Shown here: positions 23,812-36,478 of the stretch, piece after piece | How positions within the stretch are numbered: the first letter of the stretch is position 1 | Layout of the letters: each line of letters starts with the position of its first letter | Assembly (NCBI RefSeq): GCF_032854445.1 | Contig: NC_088302.1 | Location: forward strand, 40,244,191-40,308,190 | Direction of reading: 5' to 3' | Source: Liolophura sinensis | Lineage: Eukaryota; Mollusca; Polyplacophora; Chitonida; Chitonidae | DNA: 64,000 nt | The notes under the pieces: model-generated | What the model was told of the DNA's origin: nothing | The model's input: only the letters and a program-made list of their open reading frames with translations | Databases searched by the model: none | Translations under genes and position numbers: made by a program

Positions 23812-26800
23812 TAGTCACTAATTTACTGACCATCCATGCCCCCACACTCATGTACATGTGATTCATACATATATTATTGATAACTGCTTGGCTTCAGAAC
23901 TTAAAACAGTCAGCTACAAGGCTCAGACCAATCTTCTTAGTAATCAAAATTATGAACTGAGAAGTACTGTGTGAGGTCCAAATTTGAATCTTTTATCGCC
24001 CTCAGATTTACCAGTCACCAATCATTCACACCGTGTCCAACAAACTTTATTTTTAAAAAAATCGCCAGAGTAAGAAACAGCAAAATGTGTCAATGTCACA
24101 TGTATACAATCATATATTTTTAGCAAATTCTTAGGTTATTTGCTATTTTTTATATACATAGGTTACTGTACATGTAATGCACAACAAAGAATCTGTTTAA
24201 AACATTACAGAAAATAAGAATACAATAGACAAAATGCATAAGGTATGTTTACACATACATACAGCGTGGTTAAAACAAGTGTTTATCGAATAAAACTTCA
24301 TTCATGGGGGCACACAAATACCTCAATACATGTAACATGTTGCTTTGAAAACAGAAAAAAATGCAGACTGCTAAATGAAGTTTTATTAGCTTCACTCTAT
24401 CTCTTCAGCTCTAATGTTCAGTTATATAATGTACAAGGCTGCTGAAATTAAGTTCTGCAGCCTTTAAGGATGCCAATCAGGTTTACTCCATTATGGTCCA
24501 ATCCTCTCCTGAGCTATACACTCTCAAGCTCAAACAGTCCTGCAGCTGGCTGATATAATTGGCTCCTCTGGATAGAGTTATAAGCTGTAATTGGAAATAG
24601 TTTGATTTTCACGATAGTTCAGCCATATGGGGCGAAAAGGGTTTAATACACAAGCTAACTAGGTGATCTTGCGAAGAAAAACCATTTTATTTCCCACCAG
24701 CCAGAGAGAATCTATCAAGCAACGTCAATAAGAATTTGGGTGACCAACATCATCGTGTTGCAATAACGCGAACCAACAAGCAAGCAATCAAGTGAAATAA
24801 CAGGTTAATAGAATTGACATGTGCATGGGCCGGCGACTATTGCACTATTACATGCTGGCCGAATGAATATTCCAGTTGCTTGACGACAACTGGCGTAAGA
24901 ATTGAACGCATGACTTTATCACCTCTAGCATATTGACGTTAACTTAAAATGAAAATTCAAATGCCAGCAGGCCTTAGCTGAACGCTACCCCAAGTCCCCA
25001 GTGACTGATCCATACATTGATTTATACAACTCTTTATGCTCCTCAATAAGGAAAATAAGAACACGGCATACATTAATAGGTTAATACATAGCAACTGTAT
25101 ATGAAAGAATTTACAATTTTGGTATCATGAGTAACATTTAAATACAGCTCTTACATTTACATTTTATACTTAGTAAATTTTATTTTATTTCATTTTTTAT
25201 TTCTGTCTTTATTTTAAGCTTCATTACATGTACTGTAATTTAACCCAAATTCTATGATTTACATGTTGAAATAAAAGGACGCAGGTCAGATTGGGTCAGA
25301 TAAAGGTGTACTAATTAGATTTAACTGTAGGAGTCAGTGCTTGTTCTTCCACATCTGGCCTTTATATACTTGTGTTTCCACAGCCATGCTCTCATCTCTC
25401 AATCACTACTTCACTTTCACTTTACAGCTGTTGGAGCAAACAATGGGAAACAGAAATCCTAATCATCTACATGCAGTTGTAAATGTGAACACATGTATGA
25501 TAAATTAAACTATCAAATTCACATGTGGCCACAGAAACTATACCTGACAGCCATGTCTTGTGCAGCTTTTAAGCCAGTGACAACTCGATTACAATTAACA
25601 GTTGTATTTAAGGAAGGTTCACATATGGGTACCAACTTGCACCATCAAGTACTGAATGGTATGTACACCTTACTTACATGTATATACAAGAGTCCATATA
25701 TATTAAAGTAAACAATTGTAAATGTGGACAGATAAACACTTCAAAACTCGTAGCACTGGTTTATTTTGTGAAAGCTTTTTTTGGTAATCAGAAAATCCAC
25801 ATGTTCACTAGGATAATGAACGAAGTGATGAGAAGACAACAATGTAGAAAAGTCCACCAAGTAAAAAGATTCTATAAAGTTTAGGAGATTTCAGACATCA
25901 TATACTCGACAAAATCAAACGGTTTCTCACAGTTTTACTATTGTAGCAAGTATAGTAGTTTAAATCAACTGACTAGAAATGTTCTTATAAAGGTCAACCA
26001 ACATTGACTGAATATGTGAAGCAGCTTTCAAAGTGTTGAACTGATCAGGGTTCTTACTGTACCTTATCATCAATTAAGTAGGATACAACTGTATAATATT
26101 TCAAGAGTTATCTACACATTCATACATCTATTGGTACAAGCATCAATAAGTTAATCTGCTATTAACCATGTTAACATAGTGAATGGCTTTTAATGATAAC
26201 ATATACATATCACGTCAATGATCAAAACAACAGAAGTTGTCTCCCTTTGTTTACATACACAAAAGAGTTAAATCCCCTACGTTGGCCAGTGCTGCTATCC
26301 TGCTTAATCCTGTCACACCTAAAATATGAACATTTTTCATGAACAATCCCTACAAGATATGATACATTTGTTGAAGGCTTTAATGACACAACTACATGTA
26401 TCTAAATGATTCAGACTGATCTCCAATCGATCTTATACACATAAGCATGTAATGTGGTGAACTTTCATTTTATTTGACATGATACAAACTTTATACACAT
26501 GTAACACATCCAACAATCATTACTCTCATTTATAAGCAGTATTACTGTTCTTGTCAAATAAAATCAAATCTGCAAGATTTCTGCAAGTTACCAGATTTCT
26601 CTCTTCTGATGTTCCACACATTTTTACAAGCCATACACAACGGTGGAAATATTTTAATCCATATGCCATTAGAACCATTTCAAAATGATCAAATACACTA
26701 TCCAGAAGGCAAAATTTCAACACAGTGATGCTTTTCATTCTTAGTTTTTTCATCACACTGGTTATAAGACTCACTATAATTTGAACAACATCTTTGAACA

Positions 26801-28929
26801 ATACCTTATACCATTCTAAGAAGGAGTAACTAGGTCCACCTATAACCAGTCTGAGCTCTGCCCTGCAGGTCTGAGCTGTGGTCTGTCGGTTTGAGATCTG
26901 GTCAGGGTATTGTGGTCAAACAGCAATGAGTATTAACTCAAAACTGATATAGATCGAACGATATCGATGTTCTCTATTCAGCAGTGTATAAAATGTCAAG
27001 CCTGAAGCAGTATTTACAGAGTTATTGTATTTTCATTACACACATCGTAGATCTCCGCTGTATTGCATTTCCATGATGGGGGATGACAGGTAAGGTAAAA
27101 ATTTATATAACATCCGAAAACAAATTATACCATTGTTAAATGGTATGCATATGAAGCCACATATTTTGATTCATGTTCATAATATACAATTTTAAGCTTC
27201 TCGATGTTTTCTCTTTGCAGCATGACAGCAATCATGTCCTTTCCAGTTTTTGGCATATTGGTCTGGCAAAACAAAAAATTACACACACAGAGGAAGAAAA
27301 AGAAAGAAAAACATTGGGTTGAAAATTAAAATCGTTTGATCTATATCACTTTTGATTCATTTACTGTATGGCCACAAAGCCCAGACCGCATCACAGATCG
27401 GCAGACCTTAGTTCAGACTGGCTTTTAGACTAAGCCAGAGTAAATGAAGAGTTGGAAGTAGGCCTATAATAAGCCTAATCAGCATTCCACGGGTCTTGCA
27501 AGTTCACGCAAATATCGGCAAGACAGGGCAACAAAGTTTCAATCACCATGTAAACTCCAGGGGAACCATAATTTCACGTGTTAGCAAGTACAATGTGCTT
27601 TCAGTAGGTTGCAAATAGCTCAATTTATTTTACTTACACAAAAATCTGCACAAACTTTATGCTGGTTTAAATAGAAAAAGGACTGATCACCAATGTCGGT
27701 AAAATGAAAATGGCTGCTTGTGTCAGTGAGCGTAGACTACTTATTTTTATGTGACCTATGATTGGCTCAGCGAAAATTGCGTGACCAATGAAATGTTTCG
27801 TTTCATAATCCCAAGTAAATGTTCACACCTCTGAGGAGTTTGTGGAAACGCATTGTTTGAAAAATGAAATCGAAACAGAATATCAACTGTAATGTAAGGA
27901 TTAATATTTTAATTAACACTATTACCATGTTAAAATCAATAAAAGAATATTATTAAAATCAATATATATAATTCTCTGTATGAGTTTTCTTTCAAACACT
28001 ATCAAACCTGATTCTTTAAAGGAAGAAAACATATAGCTTGTACATTGGGGCCCATTATCCTTACACGGCAACGTGGATATATGTACCATGAAATACAGCC
28101 AACAACACAAGATCTTTCTGTATTCAGAAAGTGAAGCTACTGTAAGAGTTTGAGGTTCCCCCACACCTTTGTAGAGGGTGACGTTCCCCCCAGAATACAC
28201 AAAAATCGTCCAAAAGAATGTCCTTCAGGTAAATTGGGGTGATAAGAATTTCAATCTCCTGGCTGAAAATCCAGGAGAATGATTTTCCAATCCCCTTGTT
28301 CACCCTAATGTCGAGGCCTGAATTACTGTAAAACAACGTCTTTTTATCTATGTTAGTTTGTGATGGCCCCCACCTGCCTCACATATATCTGCGTGAACTC
28401 ACATGAGCCCTAAAATGCCGATTGGGCTTATTACAAAGACCATAACATTCCTCATTCACTCCCCAAGGATACACTCACAGAAATATTACACATTTATCGC
28501 AGACTATTTATGTCTTATTTACAATAACTGAATGGTGCTTCTCAAGGGAAATGCTTGGTGGTTGTCATCGTTTGTGAAACTTCACCATATTAGTTTACGG
28601 GATGTCAAATGACATATCACGTCAACATAGTGTTGTCGAATCTTGTCATCAGCAGGCCAGGACTTCTCCACCCCTCTGCTAACTCTTTCAAAGGCGCAGA
28701 TTTCTACTGCAATGCTTTCAGTACGTGATAACGCGACAGTCTTGACTAGTTCAGCAGTTGGCCGATGGCGATGTGAGAACCACTCGCACTGCACTTGTTT
28801 AGTTGTTAGCGGTCTCCGACGCAGGAATAACAACAACAACAGCGACTGTCACCTAAAGACTTCCACATCACCAAAATCAAATATAATACAAATGCAATGC
28901 AGTTTGAGAAAAAAATAAATAAATGTTAC

Positions 28930-28953
28930 CTTAGGTGTCCTGATGTGCTCCAT
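28930..28953 (-). CDS. MTMR6/7/8-like: Exon 1 (coding part) of myotubularin-related phosphatase, MTMR6/7/8 subfamily
   Basis: On the minus strand an ATG at 28953 opens the octapeptide MEHIRTPK and is followed at once by a donor (AAG|GTAACA), ending in phase 0. The octapeptide is the characteristic N-terminus of vertebrate MTMR6/MTMR7, where it also precedes a VENV or VEQV sequence. Exon 2 in this window begins exactly VENV in phase 0, so the two halves confirm each other. The family dephosphorylates PI3P and PI(3,5)P2 on endosomal membranes; that role is family knowledge, since no catalytic exon lies in the window. The 5' UTR extends to higher coordinates toward a compact promoter at about 29.0 kb. 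The only alternative reading is chance for an 8-codon exon, which the exact match and phase make unlikely. Confidence 0.85.
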
Positions 28954-29312
28954 ATTGGATAATTTCAATGATGCCGGGTAGACAAATGAAGAGCAACTAT
29001 AGACAATTATTTATGCGTTAGCAGCCATGACACCTCCCTCTGTTGCCGGAAGTCTCATATTGACCTTTTAAGGTCAAGGTCGATATGAACTTGTATGTTA
29101 TCGACTTACATTGTCTTCTCTGACCGAGCACTTTCGGGGGCCCAAATTATCTCGATATACCATTCATCATGGAAAGTGATTATTCATTTAATGCAGTATT
29201 TTGCTTGTTCTAATTTGCATTGCTTTACTTTACTTTTCCAAAGGTCAAGGTTGTTTCAGAACTCTGACCTGGATTGTTTTACTTCCGGAGATCAGTCACG
29301 GGCCCGCGTGTT
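28954..29312. promoter_or_regulatory. Probable bidirectional promoter between MTMR exon 1 and a plus-strand first exon
   Basis: Between the MTMR start codon (28953, minus) and a plus-strand exon ending at 29352 lie two exact ETS-type sites, CCGGAAGT at 29046-29053 and its inverse ACTTCCGG at 29281-29288. A near-palindrome TGACCTT-TT-AAGGTCA at 29061-29076 overlaps TCAAGGTC, and a second AAGGTCAAGG sits at 29241-29250; these are half-sites of the ERR/FTZ-F1 nuclear-receptor type. There is no obvious TATA box in either direction. Paired ETS sites in a head-to-head spacing are typical of housekeeping bidirectional promoters. Transcription start sites are not visible from sequence. Confidence 0.5.
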
Positions 29313-29352
29313 ATGAGCAGGGGTTGTTGTCATAAAGTTGTCACTGTGACAG
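29289..29352 (+). other. Candidate plus-strand 5' exon with perfect donor
   Basis: The sequence ending at 29352 is followed by an exact strong donor, CAG|GTAAGC. Upstream is the ETS-containing segment, and an ATG at 29313 opens 13 codons (MSRGCCHKVVTVT) that run to the donor in phase 1. The 5' boundary is unknown; 29289 is simply the base after the ETS site. It could be an untranslated first exon whose ATG is not used, because the peptide is not a signal peptide. It is the only exon-like donor near the promoter on this strand. Its link to the exons at 44.5 kb and beyond is inferred from strand and order only. Confidence 0.35.
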
Positions 29353-31492
29353 GTAAGCCACGTGTAAGGAACATATCAAAACTGAAGTCTGTTTTTAAGT
29401 GTTATCTAAGTGATTATTCCCTGATAAACGCCATGTTAGGTTCCGGGCATAATGACGAGACCGAAATCTTTCAGATTAGTCCTTGTTAGAAAAGTTGTTC
29501 AAATTTATTCAATTTCAAGTAAAACCTAAAACCGTACGGTTGCTTTGACACAAAGAACGCAATGGTACTAATACTACTAGTATTTTGACAATCCCTGGAA
29601 TTCACCCGCATACCTGCCTCTTTTTCCACCTTTATTAGGCTGAATGACTTGTTGTAGACAAAATGTACTTGTCATTCAAAGATGGATATGGCATTGGCTT
29701 AGAAAAAAGTCTAGTGTTGGAAAATAATGAATGTACTGGTACTGTGTACTTTTAATCTGCAATCTTACAATTTTATGAATGTGTTTTCTTTCTGAAAGTG
29801 GCATTCTGTTGATATTAATGTATCTTGGTTGCTGGTGAAGCAATATTCATGTATGTCATGTATAGGCTTTAGGAGTCTAACAAAGGCCGCCAGCCTGCAG
29901 TTTGGATATACAAGGAATGTGATGATCAAAATAAAACAGTTTTCACCATCTGTAAACTGACGAATCCCATATCGTAGAGCCTATATCATCATTACGTTAA
30001 ATGCCAAATTTGCACAAGTATATTTTCTAAATAGGCTTCTGCAGATTGCCTGTTTGTCAGTTTTGGCCTTTAATATAGGCTGTCATGTTCAAGACCGAGC
30101 ACATCCGGGCACTTGGCAAGCATCAGGTAGCAGCAGTAAGCAGACATGAGGTGAAAAATAACATGGAAAGGTATAGGGAAACAAACAACATTGGATGATA
30201 TTCTGAGAACTACGACGTGTAATAACTGGAAATTATAACATGTTTAGAAAGAAACAGAACAATCTACACAGCGTATAAATTGTGAACATCAGCAGAGCCT
30301 AAAATTTGGACTGATGAAGCCTTGAAGCAGAGTTTCACAGTAACTTCAACGTTAAGTGAACAATATTTTCATCAACTTGTCTGCACAAGTAAAGCATATC
30401 ATCCTGAGTAAAATGACAACTAATACCCAGATGTCAGTTGTCTCAAATATGTCTACAGGACACATGACTATAAGGCTGGTTTAGAAATTTAATGATTTCT
30501 TAGCAAATAATTGCCCATTGGGTAAATCCAACACATTCAGTGTCCCACCACCTTTTTTCCTAACGATTTTACTTTTCTTTCCATTCCCGGTGAAAGCATT
30601 TATGACGTCATGATGTCACAGTAGGATTGAACATTTTTAACTAACGTGTTGGACATTGCTTGACGTATTCACAACAATATTGCTGATGATTGGTCAATTG
30701 TGTGTTCTTGATTGACAGTTCTGAAAGGTCTGTTATCATCTGTAAGACTTGTAGACAGGATAAGGCAATCTACACACAATAAATGCTGTTCAATTAGATT
30801 TTCCCAGCCCTAACATCCCCATAAAATGGCAGGCAGCCAATAGGCCATTAGCTGTATATGTAATAGGTCTGAGACTATATCTGTATAAATATCGTATGTC
30901 CAACTCGAAGTATCCTTAAACTGCTTATGTATCGCACAACTTAAGCCTCTCACATCAAAACGAAAAAGATGTATTTTTTCAAGATTTAACCCTTAAACGA
31001 TTCATGAAATGCTTGTTTTTAATACTTCCTTATTTGGTGTATATGATGTGGCCTAACATATTTAAGTACAAAAAAACTTCTCAGCTATCTTGATGCAGTG
31101 TCAACCAGAGTTCTCCTAAAGCCCCAGTGATTAGTGCAGAAATTAATTAGCCGCATAGTTTGATAACTGTCAAGACAGCTTTGTTGGGGAGAGAGCCCAA
31201 ATTGGGGGCGTTAAACTGATCCCATATCCTCAGTATGTTCACTGATGACGTCGTTTGCAAATATTCCCAATCACTGGAAGAGAATATGCATAAACAGGGG
31301 GGTTTATAAGAAATATAAAATATGCCTCTAAAAGGATTTTTTTTTCTCTTGTTTTTAGCATATCTTTTTTTCATTTTCCATAAAACCCTACTCTTCACCT
31401 ATTTGCGTTCCCTTTAACAACTAAGGGTCTTGTTCATCTGCCAGACCTCCCCAAAGCACTACCTCCAGTTATAATATAGAGATCTATTTACT

Positions 31493-31535
31493 GGATTTAT
31501 TTCATTGGTGTTTTATGCCATACTCTATAAGCTGG
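31493..31535 (-). repeat. Tail remnant of SINE family A
   Basis: TTTATTTCATTGGTGTTTTATGCCATACTC only, written here in one piece of motif: tail plus GGTGTTTTATGCC. Confidence 0.5.
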
Positions 31536-32097
31536 AAGCGTTACCACTTTGATGAAGTAGTGATGACAAGTGACAATTGGGACTTGAGCTGATAGAGGAT
31601 GTAAATTACAGATAAATGTTGTTAAGGGGAAATAACTCTTACACTCTCACTCCCTACACAAAGATTGTCATTTAAATGTGTCAGTGTTAAATGACCTAAG
31701 CATTTTGCCAACTTTGCATTTTTTGGACAAATGCCTGTAAATGTCATGAATTATTACGTTTGGAGCTGAAGCTTACATATTTTCAGTTGGTTATCGTCCT
31801 ATGATTCTCATTAACCTAAAAACACTTTTCTGAAATCAAAAAGAATTAACTCCAGAATCAGAAAAAGTGCGAAAAGGAAGGCTTTATTTGTTGGTTTGTG
31901 TATACAAGGCTTTTACCAAGATAAGATTGGCATGATATTAACTCCCTGAATGCTCCATATACATGTGTTGGGTCAGTAAAATCTGAGGTACTGTAATTCT
32001 TCAACCATTTTCCCTGATTGCAAGGTGGTCATTCAAGTCTATTCTGAATGCATTATTCTGTGTTGACTTATGAAATTCTACTTTTTGTGAAGCCCTG

Positions 32098-32235
32098 CCA
32101 GCGACCTGCGGATGGTCATGGGTATCCCCCGGGCTCTGTCCAGTTTTCACCCACCATAATGCTGGTCGCTGTCGTATAAGTGAAATATTCCTGAGTAAGG
32201 CTTAAAACACCAATCAAATAAATAAATAAATAAAA
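32098..32235 (+). repeat. 5'-truncated SINE family A with 13-bp target-site duplication
   Basis: From CAGCGACCTGCGGATGGTC through CCACCATAATGCTGG and AAACACCAATCAAAT to (AAATA)n. TTGTGAAGCCCTG is repeated at 32085-32097 and 32236-32248. Confidence 0.9.
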
Positions 32236-32245
32236 TTGTGAAGCC

Positions 32246-32360
32246 CTGAAATTGGTCAATCCAACCAGTGTAATTGTTGTCTCCAAAATCAAATTCAAAA
32301 TGGTCATAAATTGCTCTGAAAGTTGCTCTTTCATATGTGAAAAGGTTGAGGAATTAGAGT
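32246..32360 (-). repeat. Copy of TIR element family F (reverse orientation)
   Basis: The complement matches 40541-40640: GTCTCCAAAATCAAA, TTGCTCTTTCATATGTGAAA and GGTTGAGGAATTAG are shared. The family A SINE above inserted at its edge. Confidence 0.6.
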
Positions 32361-32817
32361 AGTAAAGAGGAGGTAAAATCGTAGCCTGTATCTTGCTCAA
32401 GATGCGTCTGTTTTGATACAACTGCTAAAATACAGGTTTTGTTCTGCAGGGAATGCTTGATGTATTTTTTTGCCAACTATGAGGCAAGTGATCCCTGTAG
32501 GTAGGTAAAAAAATTCTACAAAGGTTTGAGACACTATGTGACTGGTTTGTTATGGCCATATATTATAATGCGACAGCCTGCAAGAATATTGTAGCATCCA
32601 GTGCTATGTACAACTAATCTGACTGATTGGGTTTTTTTTAATTCTGAATACATCTGTGTTAATAATTTCACACAACAAAGATTGAATTTGAACATATAAA
32701 TGTACAAATGGCAGATCAAAAGCAAATGGTAGGTCATCATCAGTAGGATAGTAGTTTAGTTCTCCTGATAAAGATATTACATATGTACACATGTATAAAA
32801 AAACATGAACCAATCAG

Positions 32818-32905
32818 TTGCCTCCGTGGCCAATGTGGTTAGAATACCAGCATGGCGCAATGACCCAGGAGTCTGTCATAGCAGTGCTGTTAACAAGCAT
32901 GCCCG
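32818..32905 (+). repeat. tRNA-like head fragment of SINE family A
   Basis: GCCTCCGTGGCCAATGTGG, AATGACCCAGGAGTCTGTCA and AGTGCTGT match the head of the full copies at 37.2 and 59.1 kb. Confidence 0.65.
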
Positions 32906-32936
32906 TGTGGAACATTTCCTCACCTTTAAAGAGAAA

Positions 32937-33010
32937 TTTATGTATTTATTTGATGGTTGCTCAACACCATATTCAAGACATTTGACTAATAAACAATGGT
33001 GGTCAAATTA
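32937..33010 (-). repeat. Degraded 3' part of a SINE family A copy
   Basis: TTTATTTGATGGTTGCTCAA, CACCATATTCAAGACATTTG, then ACAATGGTGGTC: a mutated tail to core. Confidence 0.5.
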
Positions 33011-33292
33011 CTGTTGTGTATGGAGGAGAGGAAAATTTACCATTAATGATACTTATATGGAAAATCTTGCGACATAAACAAGGACATCACATCATTTCAG
33101 TCCCAATCAAATTCATGACAGTTGGCGTAAGATTTTAAAAATCAGATTTTATATATTTTAATAGAACAGATTGTTAATAATTCTGATAGCCTGTACAAGA
33201 TATACATGTCATACATGTGCAATAACCCAACCACTAAAAATCAATTTATATTTGACTGCTTTTATTTAGTATGTCAGCTGAGTCTGTGACTA

Positions 33293-33404
33293 ATATTTTG
33301 AAACATAAAATATTCTGAGAGAACATTGGGTTGTTTAGAAATAATTTGTATCGTTTTATGAAGCTTGCATCTTTAGTAACATAAGAAAATCATTCTTTAA
33401 GACC
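33293..33404 (+). repeat. Dispersed repeat family G, copy 1
   Basis: TATTTTGAAACAT, GAGAGAAC, GGGTTGTTTAGAAATAA and GTTTTATGAAGCTTGCATC recur at 61385-61486. Confidence 0.6.
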
Positions 33405-33595
33405 ATGGCTGGTCTAGTGTGGGCTTATCAATGTAAAATTATTTGGTCTGATGTTTTGTCATCCAAATTAAGTTAGATACTTGAATACACATGTTATACA
33501 TGTACTGAGATAAGCGGCACCATGTGTATTAGCCAGTACTGTACTAACATGCTTAATTACTTTGTATATAAGTATACATGTATATGTATTAAACT

Positions 33596-33785
33596 ATGAA
33601 AGCAGCACGGCACAGTGACACAGGAGACTCCTACCAATGTGGTGGCTGTGAGTTCAAGTCCATCGCATGCTGGCTTCCTCCCCGGGTTCTACCCGGTTTC
33701 CTCCCACCATAGTCGTATAAGTGAAATATTCTTGAATATGGCATAAAACACCAGTCAAATAAATGAATGAATAAATAAATTAATA
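33596..33785 (+). repeat. SINE family A, nearly complete
   Basis: Head remnant (GTGACACAGGAGACTCCTAC), TGTGAGTTCAAGTCCATCGC (box B region), TTCTACCCGGTTTCC, AAGTGAAATATTCTTG, ACACCAGTCAAAT and tail (AAATGAATGAATAAATAAAT). Confidence 0.8.
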
Positions 33786-34964
33786 AAGGATATATTTAAG
33801 TGTATGGTACTTCACTGAAGAATTTTAATTATTATTACAGTGTATGTGAGTTCAGGAGACATACTCCAAGTTCCGCAGTCTCTAAGATCATGACCCTTCT
33901 TCTCATTTTCCTTTAATACCTAGGATGATTTGTTTTCCTTTTTCTAACCTTATCATATGCATAACAAGGTATATAACTGAGTCAAGCTAATCCTGCTAGA
34001 TAACTTCCTGTAACTTCTGGCTGATGTACAAGCTTGCTGTAGGCCATACAGGATTTCTGAATAGCTCTAAAATTAAACTTGCACATTTCAGCTCTGACAT
34101 ACATGTAAACGGTATTTGGGTGTTATATCGCATTCTTTGCTCAGGAAATAATGTGCAATGCTTAAAAACGCCAATAATATGTATATCTTAATGTTTATGT
34201 TAAAAACTCAAATAAACCATGTACACGTACATACTTTTTTCAGACGACATATCTATAATATGAATGATATGCATGTAGCAGCTATGTGTAGCCATTAAAG
34301 TGCAGCTGGCACCTATCATACAATACATGCCTTTAATACTTCCTAAATCGTGTAAGTTCACTCAGGACATGTGCAGTATGCCTTGTTGACAGCTACAATG
34401 GCTACCATGGCGGGGATGAAACTTTTATCTTCTCAACCAAACACGGTTAGATATGTTACAGATACGACTCCAACACCTACAGTTTACACTATAAATTGAT
34501 ATGACAGAAGACAGCTGCATACATGTAGATATACACCTAAATTATAGACACTGGCATTTCACAGTGCACACAGAGAATGTATAGCCTTAAATGCATGCGT
34601 GACACAGGTTAACACACCCGTATCTGAGGGCTGACTCTTTATGCACAAAGCTTTCATTTTGACAAAATCCTTGACTTTGATCCCTCTTCATGCCTCCCTG
34701 CTTTTCTATCGGCTACGGCTAGGTTCTTTACAAATCTGGTATATCATATGTTTAGAAAGGATACTCAGATATGACAAAGTTCTTGGGCAGAACAGTTCAG
34801 AAATGGGCATCTAAGGCTAGTATGAAGTTAATATTCTGCAGCTGTAATATACATGTATGTAAGGCTCTTAAATGTGGATTTTATAAACTGAAACTGCATA
34901 CATGACCTCTATTCTATAGGCACATGTACATGTAGTATTGGTACTGGTATATCAGATGTCGATT

Positions 34965-35125
34965 TCCTGATCAGGTGTATCATGTTTCCTGCCAGGTAAG
35001 GTATGGCTTTCATGTCCAGGTGTGGTATCTTTTCCGGCAGGTAAACCGTGGCAGATGTTGATTTCATGATCAGGTGTATTTTGGATTTTATGGACCATAA
35101 AGCACCAGGTATGGCGAAAGTGGCT
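34965..35125 (+). repeat. Degraded outlying units of the 53-bp minisatellite
   Basis: TGATCAGGTGTATCATG, CCTGCCAGGTAAGGTATGG and GGCAGATGTTGATTTC are diverged versions of the main array unit about 0.5 kb upstream of it. Confidence 0.7.
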
Positions 35126-35609
35126 TAAGGTTCACACCCCAGGGCCGGTATTAAGACTCAGTCTAATATTCAAACACAGCTACAAATAAAGTGTTTTGCT
35201 CTAGAAGTTTAAAATGTGTACACTGGTTCTTTGCTGCAGGACAATGTGCATGTGTGTACTAACCACAATTTGAGCTCTTTCCTGTTCTGAGTTTGGCCTT
35301 TTAAGGACTTGCAAGTTATGACTTAAATTTTAAGTTGCCTGATAAATACTTGCCCCAGACAACAAAACTGTCTTATGTTGTCTTATATTATTGGTGAACT
35401 TAGTTTTGATCTTAAAAGTTAATTTTCATTTTTGTGATGTGGGTCTAAGAGAAATCCCTAATATTAAAACAGAAATTCTTATGGTGAATCACAAGTTTAG
35501 CACAGTCAACTGTCTTGAAGTTAAGACTGAATCTTACTTTATCAGCCTGTCAGCTTTGTGATTCTGGGTTGAGATCAGGTATAGTTTGGTTTCCATCAGC
35601 TAATTAAGG

Positions 35610-36478
35610 TGAATCAAAGGTGGCTTTCATGATCAGGTGTACAAATGTTTTCTGCCAGGTCAGGCATGGCAGATGTGGCTTTTATCATCAAGATACACAC
35701 AGTGTCTGCCAGGTAAGGCATGGCACGTTGGGCTTTTATCATCAAGTATGCACTGTGTCTGCCAAGTAAGGCATGGCACGTGGGGCTTTTATCATCAAGT
35801 GTGCACGCTGTCAGCCAGGTAAGGCATGGCACGTGGGGGCTTCTATCATCAAGTATGCTCTGTGTCTGCCAGATAAGGTATGGCAGATGTGGCTTTTATC
35901 ATCAAGTACGCATGGTTTGTGCCAGGTAAGGCATGGCAGATGTGGCTTTTATCAGCAAGTATGCACAGTGTCTGTCAGGTAGGGCATGGCACTTGAGGCT
36001 TTTATCATCAAGTATGCACTATGCCTGCCAGGTAAGGCATGGCAGATGTGGCTTTTGTCATCTGGTTTACCATGGCCATGTAAGGTGTACCAATTGTGGC
36101 TTTTGTAGTGAGGTGTACCACCGTTTCTACCAGTTAAGGTATGACAAATGAGGCTTTCATGATCAGGTGTACCATGGTTTTTGCCAGGTAAGGTGTAGCA
36201 GCTGTGGCTGTCATAATCAGTTGTACCACAGTTTCTTACCAGGTAAGGTATGACAGATGAGGCTTTCATGATCAGGTGTACCATGGTTTTTGCCAGGTAA
36301 GGTGTAGCAGCTGTGGCTGTCATAATCAGTTGTACCACAGTTTCTTACCAGGTAAGGTATGACAGATGAGGCTTTCATGATCAGGTGTACCATGGTTTCT
36401 GCCAGGTAAGGTATGGCAGATGTGGCTTTTATAATCAGGTGTATCACAGTTTCTGTTGGGTAAGGTATTCTATAGTTT
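35610..36478 (+). repeat. ~53-bp minisatellite carrying splice-donor consensus
   Basis: About 16 units of the type GGCTTTTATCATCAAGTATG, CACTGTGTCTGCC, AGGTAAGGCATGGCAGATGT. From 36131 a two-unit higher-order repeat of roughly 108 bp appears. CAGGTAAGG occurs exactly in nine units, with variants in the rest. Long open frames on both strands here are by-products of the repeat. Confidence 0.95.

Larger units (their letters stand above)
10677..28929 (-). other. Intron 1 of the MTMR gene (18.25 kb)
   Basis: Bounded by the exon 1 donor and the exon 2 acceptor. It holds a diverged direct duplication (10.92-11.55 kb), 5'-truncated or nested SINEs (19.5 and 22.7 kb), a foldback-family relic (22.4 kb), a coding-like minus-strand block (19.95-21.36 kb) and a 24-bp tandem repeat (23.74 kb). 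From 11.55 to 19.5 kb and from 23.8 to 28.9 kb I see only AT-rich single-copy sequence with scattered TACATGTA palindromes and no supportable exon. The 14.3-15.3 kb stretch is GC-richer than its surroundings but gives no convincing reading. Confidence 0.8.

Noticed and set aside
26526-26801. 91-aa minus-strand frame.
   Set aside because: Low-complexity hydrophobic and Lys-rich composition typical of AT-rich intron; no splice context.
28582-28918. 85-91-aa frames on both strands close to MTMR exon 1, in a CpG-richer patch.
   Set aside because: Overlapping frames on both strands just inside intron 1; more likely promoter-proximal composition than coding.
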